A stretch of 8,668 nt of DNA from UBA1359 sp035411265 (GCA_035411265.1 DAONSQ010000027.1:1-8668), one strand, 5' to 3'. Positions 1-7,517 are shown, counted from the stretch's first letter. The notes: generated by a model from the sequence alone, not told the origin. Numbers and translations are program-made.

Positions 1-28
1 TTAAAGCAGTAATCTTTTTCATAACCAT
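1..28 (-). CDS. 5' end of an unidentified gene, cut by the window edge
   Basis: Only nine codons are visible (reading MVMKKITAL), so no function can be named. The first ATG (28-26) overlaps the TAA stop of the preceding gene (30-28) as TAATG, a common sign of translational coupling; a second in-frame ATG lies at 22-20 and could be the true start. Two lysines followed by less polar residues would suit the beginning of a signal peptide or membrane anchor, but this is a guess from very few residues. There is no Shine-Dalgarno sequence upstream. The gene would be co-transcribed with the repeat-containing membrane protein. Confidence 0.45.
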
Positions 29-720
29 TATTCTTTAAAAGCTTCTTGATAGGCTTCGAGCAATTCGCTGTCACTGAATTGCTCTAGAATGGTTTTATCC
101 ATTCCTGCTTCTACTAAAACTTGACGCAGGCTAGCGGCATCAGTTGGCAGTGAGGGATCGCTAGAGGTTCCGACATTGGTAGCTCCAGTAGTGTTGGCAG
201 GATTGTTGGTGGTAATACTGCCAGTATCAACCTGACTAGAATTGTTGGCTGCTGCTGGATTGGTAAGAATCGAGCCGCTGCAATCTTTACCGATTGGACA
301 ATTGGGATCTTGACCGCGGTCAATTTCAACTTTATCTAAAACACCGTCGCTATCGCTATCTTCAATAAAGGGTGAGGTTTTGTAGATATTTAATTCATCA
401 TAATCACTTAGGCCGTCTTTATCGGTGTCGACATTTTTTAGAGCATCGTCTTGCTGAGTATTGTTTTGGGCAGTTTCGTTTTTATTTTGTAGGGCGGTTT
501 CAATTTCCTGGTTATTATTAAAGCCCAGCTGACGATATAGTGGAGCAGTGATATTTTGCTTGAATTGCAAAAACCACATCGCTATTATAGCGACGGTAAT
601 AGTACTGAGTCCGGCTAAAGCAAGGTTTTTTTGCCTTTGGGAGCGTCGAGCCGCTTTCCACATAGCAAATTCTTCCGGTGACATAGGATGTTTGCTGTCC
701 GGAATATTGTTGTGAGCCAT
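28..720 (-). CDS. Single-pass membrane protein with two thrombospondin type-3-like calcium-binding repeats
   Basis: This 230-residue protein has a charged cytoplasmic-looking N-terminus (1-32, ending in an RRSQRQK stretch), one hydrophobic segment at about 33-52, and then a polar extracytoplasmic part. Two acidic repeats follow the membrane segment: DTDKDGLSDYDEL at 98-110 and DSDSDGVLDKVEI at 121-133. They match the DxDxDGxxDxxE pattern of thrombospondin type-3 or dockerin/EF-hand-like calcium loops. Two cysteines (141, 147) lie just after the second repeat and could form a disulfide. Residues 150-195 are a low-complexity Asn/Thr/Ser/Ala-rich linker. Residues 197-228 return to a helical, leucine-rich pattern that may be a small C-terminal helical module. 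Positive charges before the membrane segment support an N-in, C-out topology. The function is unknown; a calcium-stabilised surface or cell-envelope role is inferred. The gene follows rsmA after 39 bp and may have its own promoter. Confidence 0.8.
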   Translation of the reverse strand: MAHNNIPDSKHPMSPEEFAMWKAARRSQRQKNLALAGLSTITVAIIAMWFLQFKQNITAPLYRQLGFNNNQEIETALQNKNETAQNNTQQDDALKNVDTDKDGLSDYDELNIYKTSPFIEDSDSDGVLDKVEIDRGQDPNCPIGKDCSGSILTNPAAANNSSQVDTGSITTNNPANTTGATNVGTSSDPSLPTDAASLRQVLVEAGMDKTILEQFSDSELLEAYQEAFKE

Positions 721-749
721 ATTGTCGATAAAGAAAATCGAATTAATTG

Positions 750-788
750 ATTATAGGAATTATACCACAATTTTCTCCAGTAGAGCAA
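750..788 (-). promoter_or_regulatory. Candidate promoter for the repeat-containing membrane protein
   Basis: On the minus strand a perfect TATAAT (764-759) is preceded by TGG, giving an extended -10 (TGGTATAAT). A weak -35, TTGCTC (788-783), lies 18 bp upstream. A second perfect TATAAT lies at 755-750, nine bases downstream. Initiation from the first would leave a leader of roughly 30 nt before the ATG at 720. The -10 overlaps the rsmA stop codon, so part of the match is also coding sequence (Val-Val-stop). AT-rich DNA produces such matches by chance. Confidence 0.4.
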
Positions 789-1656
789 CTAAAGTTATCC
801 AATCATCAACGCTTAAGTCTTGGGCGCGGCAAGTTGTTTTTAGATTAGCTTTTTCTAAGGTAGTGGCTATAATTTTTTCGTCAATTGCCAGGCCAGCTGA
901 TAAATTGTTTTTTAGCATTTTTCGCCTGGCGCTAAAACCAATTTTAGCTAAACGCCAGAAAAGTTTTTCTTTGTTTGCCGATAAGACCGGTTTAATTAAG
1001 CGAAAGCGAACAATAGCGCTGTTGACTTTAGGTTTAGGTAGAAAATTATTGGCCGGTACAGCAGCGATATAGTCTACCTGGCTATAGTATTGAGCCATTA
1101 AGCCCAGCAAGCTTAGATCGCCTGGTTTAGCAGTAAGTCTAAGCGCTACTTCGTCTTGGACTAAGACCACCATTGCTTTTGGCCGCTCCACTTCTCCGGC
1201 TAAAAATCTTTTAAGGCAGACTGAGGTGATATTGTAAGGTAGGTTGGCAACAATTTTGTAATTAGCTGCGATATTGAGATTACTTAATTTGCCACTATCA
1301 GCCAAATCGGGACGATTGATAACAGTTTTTAAAATATCTTGATTAATGATCTCGATATTGTTATGTCCGGCAATTGTTAAACGGTCAGGCAGTATTTCAG
1401 CTAAGCGATGATCAAGCTCGACACTGACTACTCTTTTGACTTTTTCAGCTAAAGACATGGTTAAAAACCCCCAACCAGGACCAATTTCCAAAACTTCATC
1501 AGTTGGTTCTAACTCAGCAGCTTTAATAATTGTTCGATAGACCTTTGGTTCAATAAGAAAATTTTGACCTTTGCTATGTTGTGGAGCAACGCCGTACATT
1601 CGGCCTAATTGCTCGGTTTCTCTTTTTAATTCAGCAGCTGATAGATTAATGGACAT
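760..1656 (-). CDS. rsmA: 16S rRNA (adenine1518/1519-N6)-dimethyltransferase RsmA/KsgA
   Basis: The product (298 aa) belongs to the KsgA/Dim1 family, which uses S-adenosylmethionine to dimethylate two adjacent adenines in the loop of helix 45 at the 3' end of 16S rRNA during late 30S assembly. The N-terminal KGQNFL signature is at 29-34, SAM-binding motif I (EIGPGWG) at 57-63, and the acidic end of motif II (SVELD) at 78-82. The catalytic motif NLPYN is at 138-142. PKPKVNSAIV is at 207-216 and the family's SARRKMLKNNL is at 242-252. RAQDLSVDDW near the C-terminus matches the usual ending. It is slightly longer than the E. coli enzyme (about 273 aa), partly from a longer N-terminus and an insert near 112-132. 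The start lies 4 bp after the leuS stop, so the gene is read with leuS. No Shine-Dalgarno is present. Confidence 0.97.
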   Translation of the reverse strand: MSINLSAAELKRETEQLGRMYGVAPQHSKGQNFLIEPKVYRTIIKAAELEPTDEVLEIGPGWGFLTMSLAEKVKRVVSVELDHRLAEILPDRLTIAGHNNIEIINQDILKTVINRPDLADSGKLSNLNIAANYKIVANLPYNITSVCLKRFLAGEVERPKAMVVLVQDEVALRLTAKPGDLSLLGLMAQYYSQVDYIAAVPANNFLPKPKVNSAIVRFRLIKPVLSANKEKLFWRLAKIGFSARRKMLKNNLSAGLAIDEKIIATTLEKANLKTTCRAQDLSVDDWITLVALLEKIVV

Positions 1657-1660
1657 AAAC

Positions 1661-4174
1661 TTAGAAGACCAGATTGATTAATTTGCCAGAAACAAAGATG
1701 ACTTTTTTTATAGGTTCATCAATCCAATAGCGATTAAGATTGGCGTCATTTTTGATAACTGCCAAGACATCTTCTTGGGTGACAGTGGCCGGTAACTCTA
1801 AAAGACCACGGGTTTTGCCGTTAAATTGAACGACTAAATTAATCGATTCATCTTGGCAGGCAGTTGGGTCAATGTTTGGCCAAGGTTCTTGGATGATAAA
1901 GCCAGAACCGCCAGTTTTTTGCCAAAGCTCTTGACTAATATAGGGGGCTAGTGGTGATAGGGCGATTAATAATTTGTGATAGTCTTGGCGATTGATAGCA
2001 GTTTGTTCAACTAAAGTATTTACTAAAATCATTAAAGCGCTAACAGTGGTATTGAATTTGAATTGTTCAATATCTTGGCCAATTTTTAAGATGGTTTTGT
2101 TTAAAAGTTTTTGAACTTTTGGTTCAGCGGCTTGTTCAGTAATCTTATCTTGCAGTGACCAGACTTTTTCTAAGAATTTTCTGGTACCAGCCAGTCCATT
2201 AGTGTTCCAGTCGCAGGATTGGTCAAAAGGTCCCATGAACATTTCATATAATCTTAGAGCATCAGCACCGAATTGCTCAACCATATCATCAGGGTTGACA
2301 ACATTGCCCCAGCGCTTGCTCATCTTGCGGCTATCACTGCCCATAATCAGACCAACATGCCGCAGCTTGGTAAAAGGTTCAGGTTGATTGACAACATTAA
2401 TATCATAGAGAAATTTGTGCCAGAAACGAGCGTAGATTAAGTGTCTGGTGGCGTGTTCAGCTCCTCCAACATATAAATCAACTGGCGACCACTGTTTTTC
2501 TAAATCTTTATCAACGAGAGCTTCTTTATTCTGTGGATCAATGTAACGTAAATAATACCAAGACGAGCCAGCCCACTGAGGCATAGTATTGGTTTCTCGC
2601 TTGGCTTTTTGCCCACAGACTGGGCAGGTAGTTTCTAGCCAGTCAGTAATGTTGATTAGCGGTGATTCGCCAGTACCGCTTGGTTCATAGTGCTCAACCA
2701 GAGGTAGGGCTAGTGGTAGTTGATTTTCTGGCAGAGCTACTGTTCCGCAATGATCGCAATGAACCATTGGAATTGGTTCGCCCCAATAGCGTTGGCGAGA
2801 AAAGGTCCAATCCTTGAGGCGATAAGTAGTGTGTTCTTGACCAAAATCTTTGTCTTTTAGCCAATTAATTATTTTGGCTGTTGCTGCTTCAATATTTAGG
2901 CCATTAATAAAATCAGAATTAATCAATTCCCCGTCACCGGTATAGGGCAATTCAGTGTTTTGTTGGCTAGAGATTACAGGAATAATTGGGAGGTTGTATT
3001 TTTTGGCAAAAGCATAGTCGCGTTCATCGTGAGCTGGAACCGCCATGATGGCACCACAGCCATAACCGCTAAGAACATAGTCGGCCACAAAGATTGGTAC
3101 AGTTTGACCGTTAATAGGGTTGATAGCTTGGCAGCCAATCAGGGCAACACCGGTCTTGTCTTTATTTAAATCAGTCCGATCAAGGTCGGTTTTGTTTTTG
3201 GCTTGCTCAATATAACTAGCAACCTCAGTCCAATTGCTGATATTTTCTTTAATTGTTTCTAGTAAAGAATGTTCGGGGCAGATGGCAACATAACTGCAAC
3301 CAAATAAAGTATCTGGCCTGGTAGTAAAGACGGCTAACTTATCAAGGTTTTTTTCAGTGCTATCAATTTGAAAATTAACAATCGCTCCCCGACTGCGGCC
3401 AATCCAGCCTTTTTGCATCTCTTTGATCGAGTCTTCCCATTCTGGCAACAAAGCTAAATCATCCAATAAACGATCAGCATATTTAGTGATCCTAATAACC
3501 CATTGACGCAATGATTTTTGTTCAATATCACTGCCGCAACGTTCACATTTGCCATTTTCCAAATCTTCATTAGCTAAGCCAGTTTGACAAGAAGGACACC
3601 AATTGATCGGTTCATTAGATTCATAAGCTAGGCGATGTTGATCAATAAAATGGCGACGTTCGGTTTCACTAAGACCTTCCGGAATAGTTAATTCGGTAAT
3701 TGGTCGAGCTTGTTTTTTTTGTTGGTCGTAATAAGAATTATAAAATTTTAAAAAAGTCCACTGGGTCCAATGGTAATAATCGGGGTCAGTAGTGTTAATT
3801 TCCCTGGACCAATCATAGGATAACCCCAAGATACTCAGTTGGCGTTTGTAATTGGCGACATTAGCGGCAGTTGAAATGCTAGGGTTAACTTTGTTTTTTA
3901 AAGCATAATTTTCAGCTGGTAAGCCAAAAGCGTCCCAACCCATTGGATGAAGAACTTCAAAGCCACGCATTTTATAATAACGAGCAATGATATCAGTGGC
4001 GATATAACCTTTAGGATGTCCGACATGCAGCCCTACTCCCGAGGGGTAAGGAAACATATCTAGAACATAAAATTTAGGCTTTGTGGAATGGCTGATAGTT
4101 TGATAGAGGCCAGATTCTTGAAAAGCTTTTTCCCAACGGGTTTCAAACTCTTGGTGTTGGTATTTTTCGCTCAT
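1661..4174 (-). CDS. leuS: Leucyl-tRNA synthetase (LeuRS)
   Basis: This class I aminoacyl-tRNA synthetase charges tRNA-Leu with leucine in the cytoplasm. At 837 aa it is full length for the bacterial family. The HIGH motif appears as HVGH (50-53) after PYPSG, and the KMSKS loop as KMSKR (617-621), followed by WGNVVNPDD. The CP1 editing domain is present, with TTRPDTLFG (284-292) and AVPAHDERD (378-386) carrying the threonine-rich and aspartate elements used to hydrolyse mischarged tRNA. Two Cys-pair sites suggest zinc binding: C193/C196 with C210/C213, and C473/C476 with C517/C520. DWTFSRQRYWGEPIP (455-469) and MPQWAGSSWYYLRY (531-544) are typical catalytic-core segments. The C-terminal anticodon-binding helices and the small tRNA-binding tail (about 778-837) are complete. 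The start is 3 bp after the xth stop, and rsmA follows after 4 bp. Confidence 0.99.
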   Translation of the reverse strand: MSEKYQHQEFETRWEKAFQESGLYQTISHSTKPKFYVLDMFPYPSGVGLHVGHPKGYIATDIIARYYKMRGFEVLHPMGWDAFGLPAENYALKNKVNPSISTAANVANYKRQLSILGLSYDWSREINTTDPDYYHWTQWTFLKFYNSYYDQQKKQARPITELTIPEGLSETERRHFIDQHRLAYESNEPINWCPSCQTGLANEDLENGKCERCGSDIEQKSLRQWVIRITKYADRLLDDLALLPEWEDSIKEMQKGWIGRSRGAIVNFQIDSTEKNLDKLAVFTTRPDTLFGCSYVAICPEHSLLETIKENISNWTEVASYIEQAKNKTDLDRTDLNKDKTGVALIGCQAINPINGQTVPIFVADYVLSGYGCGAIMAVPAHDERDYAFAKKYNLPIIPVISSQQNTELPYTGDGELINSDFINGLNIEAATAKIINWLKDKDFGQEHTTYRLKDWTFSRQRYWGEPIPMVHCDHCGTVALPENQLPLALPLVEHYEPSGTGESPLINITDWLETTCPVCGQKAKRETNTMPQWAGSSWYYLRYIDPQNKEALVDKDLEKQWSPVDLYVGGAEHATRHLIYARFWHKFLYDINVVNQPEPFTKLRHVGLIMGSDSRKMSKRWGNVVNPDDMVEQFGADALRLYEMFMGPFDQSCDWNTNGLAGTRKFLEKVWSLQDKITEQAAEPKVQKLLNKTILKIGQDIEQFKFNTTVSALMILVNTLVEQTAINRQDYHKLLIALSPLAPYISQELWQKTGGSGFIIQEPWPNIDPTACQDESINLVVQFNGKTRGLLELPATVTQEDVLAVIKNDANLNRYWIDEPIKKVIFVSGKLINLVF

Positions 4175-4177
4175 AAC

Positions 4178-4942
4178 TTAAGAGATTATTAATTCGACCG
4201 GACAATGGTCCGAGCCCGGTATTTCATTAAGTATTCTAATATCTTTTATTCGATTAAGCAACTTGGGGCTGATTAAAAAATAATCAATCCGCCAACCGAT
4301 ATTTTTTAAGCGAGCCCCAAAGCGATAACTCCACCAAGTATAGCTAATCTTTTCTGGATGTTGTTGGCGCCAAAGATCAATCCAACCATCAGTTAGGAGC
4401 TGATCAAAGAATTGCCGCTCAGCTAAGGTGTAACCGGCACTCCCCTCGTTAGCTTTGGGGTTAGTTAGGTCAATTGCCTGGTGGGCGACGTTAAAATCGC
4501 CGCTAATGATAACTGGTTTTAGCTGTTCTAAGGTTAAGATTTTTTGTCGTAAAGCTTGATTAAAAGTTTGTTTATAAGGCAAGCGGCTTAGCTCGCCGTT
4601 AGCGTTGGGAAAATAAACGTTTAACCAAAAAAAATCAGCCGTTTCGACTATTTGGCAGCGGCCTTCGCTATCAAAAATTTCTTCACCCCAACCATTTGCA
4701 ACAGTTATCGATTTTAGGTTTGTTTTAGCTAAAACAGCAGTGCCGCTATAACCAGGTCTAACTGCACCATGCCAATAGATAGCGTAGCCCGGAATTTTAT
4801 CGTTCCACTCTTTAGACAGGTGGTCGTTAATTTTAATTTCTTGTAGGCCAAGTAAATCTGGTTGAACTTGATTAATAAAGTCTCTCAAGTTTTTTTGCCA
4901 GATAGCACGCCAACCATTAATATTCCAAGTAATTATTTTCAT
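4178..4942 (-). CDS. xth: Exodeoxyribonuclease III / AP endonuclease (ExoA-Xth family)
   Basis: The 254-residue product is a complete endonuclease/exonuclease/phosphatase-fold enzyme that cleaves DNA at abasic sites in base-excision repair and removes 3' blocking groups. Family positions are intact: N7 in MKIITWNING, E35 in LQEIK (metal ligand), Y110 in VYFPNANGE, D149 and N151 in SGDFNVA, D220 in GWRIDY, and the D245-H246 pair in GSDHCPVE. The WSYRFGAR segment (204-211) and NIGWRIDY resemble the Gram-positive ExoA branch more than E. coli XthA, and the length (about 252 aa in Bacillus ExoA) agrees. It is first in the leftward operon, 3 bp before leuS, and its start codon overlaps the -35 region of the opposing promoter. 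Start choice is firm because MKI-TWN is the conserved first strand. Confidence 0.96.
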   Translation of the reverse strand: MKIITWNINGWRAIWQKNLRDFINQVQPDLLGLQEIKINDHLSKEWNDKIPGYAIYWHGAVRPGYSGTAVLAKTNLKSITVANGWGEEIFDSEGRCQIVETADFFWLNVYFPNANGELSRLPYKQTFNQALRQKILTLEQLKPVIISGDFNVAHQAIDLTNPKANEGSAGYTLAERQFFDQLLTDGWIDLWRQQHPEKISYTWWSYRFGARLKNIGWRIDYFLISPKLLNRIKDIRILNEIPGSDHCPVELIIS

Positions 4943-4965
4943 TGGATTAAGAAATCTGTTATAAT
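4936..4965 (+). promoter_or_regulatory. Candidate promoter of the rightward operon (dsbA-like, por, pilin)
   Basis: A perfect TATAAT at 4960-4965 is preceded by TGT, giving an extended -10 (TGTTATAAT). A -35-like TTTTCA (4936-4941; four of six consensus bases) lies 18 bp upstream and overlaps the start codon of xth on the other strand. Initiation near 4972 would leave a leader of about 25 nt before the ATG at 4997. It is the only gap upstream of the four abutting rightward genes, which strengthens the call. Confidence 0.6.
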
Positions 4966-4968
4966 GTC

Positions 4969-4997
4969 AGCATAGCCTAAATTAATTAAACAGGCAA
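4969..4997 (-). promoter_or_regulatory. Candidate promoter of the leftward xth-leuS-rsmA operon
   Basis: On the minus strand TTGCCT (4997-4992) and TATGCT (4974-4969) are separated by exactly 17 bp; each matches four of six consensus bases. Initiation would fall near 4962, about 20 nt before the xth ATG. The element faces and overlaps the start region of the opposing promoter, so the two could compete for RNA polymerase. The boxes are imperfect; the main support is position and spacing. Confidence 0.35.
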
Positions 4998-5812
4998 TGG
5001 AAAAAAGAACTAAAAACCCATTATTAACAGCCTCAGATGAGACTAGCTCTGGCTGGAAAGCTAGGTTTAATCAATTGATAATTGATGGTAGCCGCAAATC
5101 ACACCGTTGGTTTAATCGTTGGTGGGGTGTTTTACTGATAATTGCTACTAGTCTGGCAGCTTTATTTTTTGTAGTTTTTTTGGCTAAAGTTGGCTATTAC
5201 ACTTGGCAGTTAAAGAGTGGAAAAATTACCCCGGAACAACTACTGAGGCAAAATAATAGCAGCAATCTTGATCCAGCTACGATTGTTGCGGCCACCAAAG
5301 GTCCGGCGCCTTATTATTTAGGCACCTCTACCCCTAAGGTTTTGATTGTTGAATACGGTGATTTTAATTGTTCGCATTGTCGAGTTGTTTCTCCGACTAT
5401 TCGTAAAATCGTTACTAGACATAAAGATGTTGTTCAATATGTTTGGCGCGATTGGCCAGGCCAGCAAAATTCAGAAGTTTTAGCTCAGGCAGCCCGTTGC
5501 GCTGGTGAACAAGCTGGAAATCTTGGTTTTTGGCTTTTTCATGACGAACTATTACTCAATCAAGGTAAATATACAACAACAACCGAGTTAGTAGCTTTAG
5601 CTAAAGAATATGGTTTTATTGAAGATAAAATGAAAGACTGTCTTGATAATAAAAGGATGCTTAGTTATTTGCAGAAAGATTATCAGGATGCGCTAGTTTT
5701 AGGGGGAATTTCTGGTACGCCAACTTGGTTTATTAATGGCTACCGTTTTACCGGTGAATTGCCGGAAGAATTTTTTAATTACATGATCGAACAACTAACG
5801 ACAGTTAAATAA
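4997..5812 (+). CDS. Membrane-anchored DsbA-like thiol-disulfide oxidoreductase
   Basis: This 271-residue protein has a polar N-terminus (1-43), one transmembrane segment at about 44-63, a linker to about 112, and a thioredoxin-fold domain of the DsbA / Thioredoxin_4 type. The active site is CSHC (125-128), placed after the strand VLIVEYGDF. The conserved cis-proline is in GTPTWFING (P242). A second cysteine pair, C168 (in AARCAGEQ) and C215, falls where many proteins of this family carry an additional pair. The topology predicts that the catalytic domain lies outside the cytoplasmic membrane, where it would make or isomerise disulfides in exported proteins. It is first in a four-gene operon whose last product is a secreted cysteine-rich protein, a plausible substrate (inferred). 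No DsbB/VKOR-type reoxidising partner is encoded in the window. The next gene begins immediately after its stop codon. Confidence 0.93.
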   Translation: MEKRTKNPLLTASDETSSGWKARFNQLIIDGSRKSHRWFNRWWGVLLIIATSLAALFFVVFLAKVGYYTWQLKSGKITPEQLLRQNNSSNLDPATIVAATKGPAPYYLGTSTPKVLIVEYGDFNCSHCRVVSPTIRKIVTRHKDVVQYVWRDWPGQQNSEVLAQAARCAGEQAGNLGFWLFHDELLLNQGKYTTTTELVALAKEYGFIEDKMKDCLDNKRMLSYLQKDYQDALVLGGISGTPTWFINGYRFTGELPEEFFNYMIEQLTTVK

Positions 5813-6352
5813 ATGGCTAAAAAAGATTTTCAAGTATCAATAAAGTTGATTGGTTTAGGCGGTCAAGGCGTGGTAACAGCTGCTTCAATTTTGGCGCGAG
5901 CTGCTTTTAAAGCTGGTTATTGGTCGCAAGCTATGCCTTTTTTTGGCGTTGAAAGAACTGGTACACCAGTTGAAGCCTATGTTCGAATCGGTCAACAACC
6001 AATTCGTAATCGGCAAAAACTAGAACGACCGGATATTTTATTGGTTAATGAGGCTAAGTTATTGGTAAGTAAAGAAATGGGACAGATATTGACGCTGGTC
6101 AATCAGCCTCAAGATAGTCTTGGTAAAGATAAGGTTATTTATTATGATAGCAGATCAATAACTTTTGCTCAGTTAGGTAAAGACTTAGCTATTGGTTTAT
6201 TGGGTGGATTGGCGGCTAGCTGGCCAGAAATTAGTCGAAAAGCTTGGTTAGAAGCTCTGACTGAACATTTTAATGACGAAGCTTTAACTAAGGCTAATAT
6301 TAAGGTCTTTCAAGGTAATTTTGATTTGGTTGATAAAATAATTAAACACTAA
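5813..6352 (+). CDS. porG: 2-oxoacid:ferredoxin oxidoreductase, gamma subunit
   Basis: This 179-residue protein is the gamma component of a pyruvate or branched-chain 2-oxoacid:ferredoxin oxidoreductase, which decarboxylates a 2-oxoacid to acyl-CoA and passes electrons to ferredoxin. The N-terminal glycine-rich GLGGQGV (14-20) and the hallmark PFFGVERTGTPVEAYVRI (42-59) are both present. The length is normal for a stand-alone gamma subunit. It contains no cysteine, as expected because gamma binds no Fe-S cluster. Sequence alone does not distinguish pyruvate from ketoisovalerate or related substrates. The gene abuts the dsbA-like stop codon (0 bp) and is followed by the alpha-subunit gene after 1 bp. 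The delta (2[4Fe-4S] ferredoxin-like) gene often found between gamma and alpha is missing. Confidence 0.92.
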   Translation: MAKKDFQVSIKLIGLGGQGVVTAASILARAAFKAGYWSQAMPFFGVERTGTPVEAYVRIGQQPIRNRQKLERPDILLVNEAKLLVSKEMGQILTLVNQPQDSLGKDKVIYYDSRSITFAQLGKDLAIGLLGGLAASWPEISRKAWLEALTEHFNDEALTKANIKVFQGNFDLVDKIIKH

Positions 6353-6353
6353 A

Positions 6354-7517
6354 ATGGCTAGCAAAAAAGTACAAGCAGTTAGTGAAAGAATATTTTTAAA
6401 AGGTTCGGCAGCGGTGGCTGAAATGGTAGCTCGAATTCAACCAGAAGTGGTGGCTGCCTATCCGATTACACCGCAAACCGGGATTATTGAATATTTGGCC
6501 AAACTTAAATTAACTGGTCAAGCTAATTATTCTTTTTTGCAAGCTGAAAGTGAACATTCAGCCTTGTCGATGGTTTTAGGTGCGGCAGCAGCTGGAGCAA
6601 CTAGTTATACGGCCACCAGCTCTCAAGGTTTACTTCATATGGCTGAAATTGTTTATAATTTGGCTGGACTACATTTGCCGGTAGTTATGACTTGCGCTAA
6701 TCGATCGATTTCGGCACCAATCAATATTTGGAATGATCATCAAGATGCTATGGCAGTTAGAGAGGCTGGCTGGTTGATGTTTTTTGCGGAAAATAATCAA
6801 GAAGCGATTGAACAGCATTGGTTGGCATTTAAGTTAAGCCGACAATTGAATTTGCCGGTTATGATTAATGTTGACGGCTTTCGTTTAACCCATGCTAGCG
6901 AACCAGTTGTTTTGCCAGGTAGTGATTTGATTAAAAAAACCATCAAATTACCGGTTAATAATTTATTAAATCCAATCAAGCCGAAGACAGTTGGTTATTT
7001 TACTATGCCAGCTGATTATCAAAACCAGCGCTTAGCTTTGCGGCAAGAAATTAATAAGAGCCTAGGTATTGTTAAAAAGAGTTACGAAGAAGTGATGAAA
7101 TTGTGGCAACCGGTCAAGCAAAAAATAAATAAAGATAAGACAGTTAATAAAAATGATTTAGCAACGGTTGAATATTATGGTTCAACTCAAGCTTCAACAG
7201 TTTTTGTAGCATTGGGATCGTTGGTGGGTGAATTAAAAGATTTGATTGATCAAAAAAATCAAAAACAACCAAATAGTCTGGCTATTCTCAAGATTAAGCT
7301 ATATCGACCTTGGCCCAGCGATGATGTTTTGCATTATTTAAAAAATGCTCAGCGCGTTATTGTTATTGATCGCTCTCCCGGTCTTGGTAGTCAACCGCCA
7401 CTTTATAGCGATATTGTTACAGTGATTAATCAGCAGTTACGACTTAAAGTCGAAAGCTTGATTGTTGGTTTGGGCGGTGATATTCAACTTAAAGAAATTG
7501 AAAAAATATTAAAATAA
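6354..7517 (+). CDS. porA: 2-oxoacid:ferredoxin oxidoreductase, alpha subunit
   Basis: At 387 aa this is a full-length alpha subunit (PorA/VorA type), which supplies the pyrimidine-side half of the thiamine diphosphate pocket at the alpha-beta interface. Family segments in order are AAYPITPQT (34-42), AESEHSAL (64-71, with the glutamate region contacting the cofactor), TATSSQGLLHM (86-96) and NIWNDHQDAM (124-133). A transketolase-C-like second domain starts near 270, with VFVALGS (283-289), LYRPWPSDD (316-324) and VIDRSPGLGS (337-346). It holds a single cysteine (C114) and no Fe-S motif, as is normal for alpha. The beta subunit, which carries the TPP-binding GDG motif and a cluster, usually follows directly; here a pilin-like gene follows after 1 bp. 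The enzyme therefore needs beta and delta from elsewhere, or these two subunits have another use. Confidence 0.94.
   Translation: MASKKVQAVSERIFLKGSAAVAEMVARIQPEVVAAYPITPQTGIIEYLAKLKLTGQANYSFLQAESEHSALSMVLGAAAAGATSYTATSSQGLLHMAEIVYNLAGLHLPVVMTCANRSISAPINIWNDHQDAMAVREAGWLMFFAENNQEAIEQHWLAFKLSRQLNLPVMINVDGFRLTHASEPVVLPGSDLIKKTIKLPVNNLLNPIKPKTVGYFTMPADYQNQRLALRQEINKSLGIVKKSYEEVMKLWQPVKQKINKDKTVNKNDLATVEYYGSTQASTVFVALGSLVGELKDLIDQKNQKQPNSLAILKIKLYRPWPSDDVLHYLKNAQRVIVIDRSPGLGSQPPLYSDIVTVINQQLRLKVESLIVGLGGDIQLKEIEKILK

Noticed and set aside
725..741. Perfect inverted repeat TCGAT-(7 nt)-ATCGA in the gap before the repeat-containing membrane protein gene
   Set aside because: The arms are only five base pairs with no extension and no T-tract; it is too short to call an operator or terminator.
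722..1072. Plus-strand open frame of 116 codons opposite rsmA
   Set aside because: It lies antisense to a clearly conserved rsmA and has no recognisable motif; it is a by-product of coding on the other strand.
2960..3169. Plus-strand open frame opposite the LeuRS editing domain
   Set aside because: The opposite strand carries conserved LeuRS motifs throughout, and the frame shows no independent domain or start signal.
4943..4996. Small RNA or riboswitch in the divergent gap
   Set aside because: The gap is only 54 bp and is filled by promoter-like boxes; I see no stable hairpin or conserved aptamer sequence.
7458..7486. Possible internal promoter before the pilin-like gene (TTGATT, 17 bp, TGATATTCA)
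   Set aside because: The -10 matches only three of six consensus bases and it lies inside porA coding sequence; the tight gene spacing explains expression without it.
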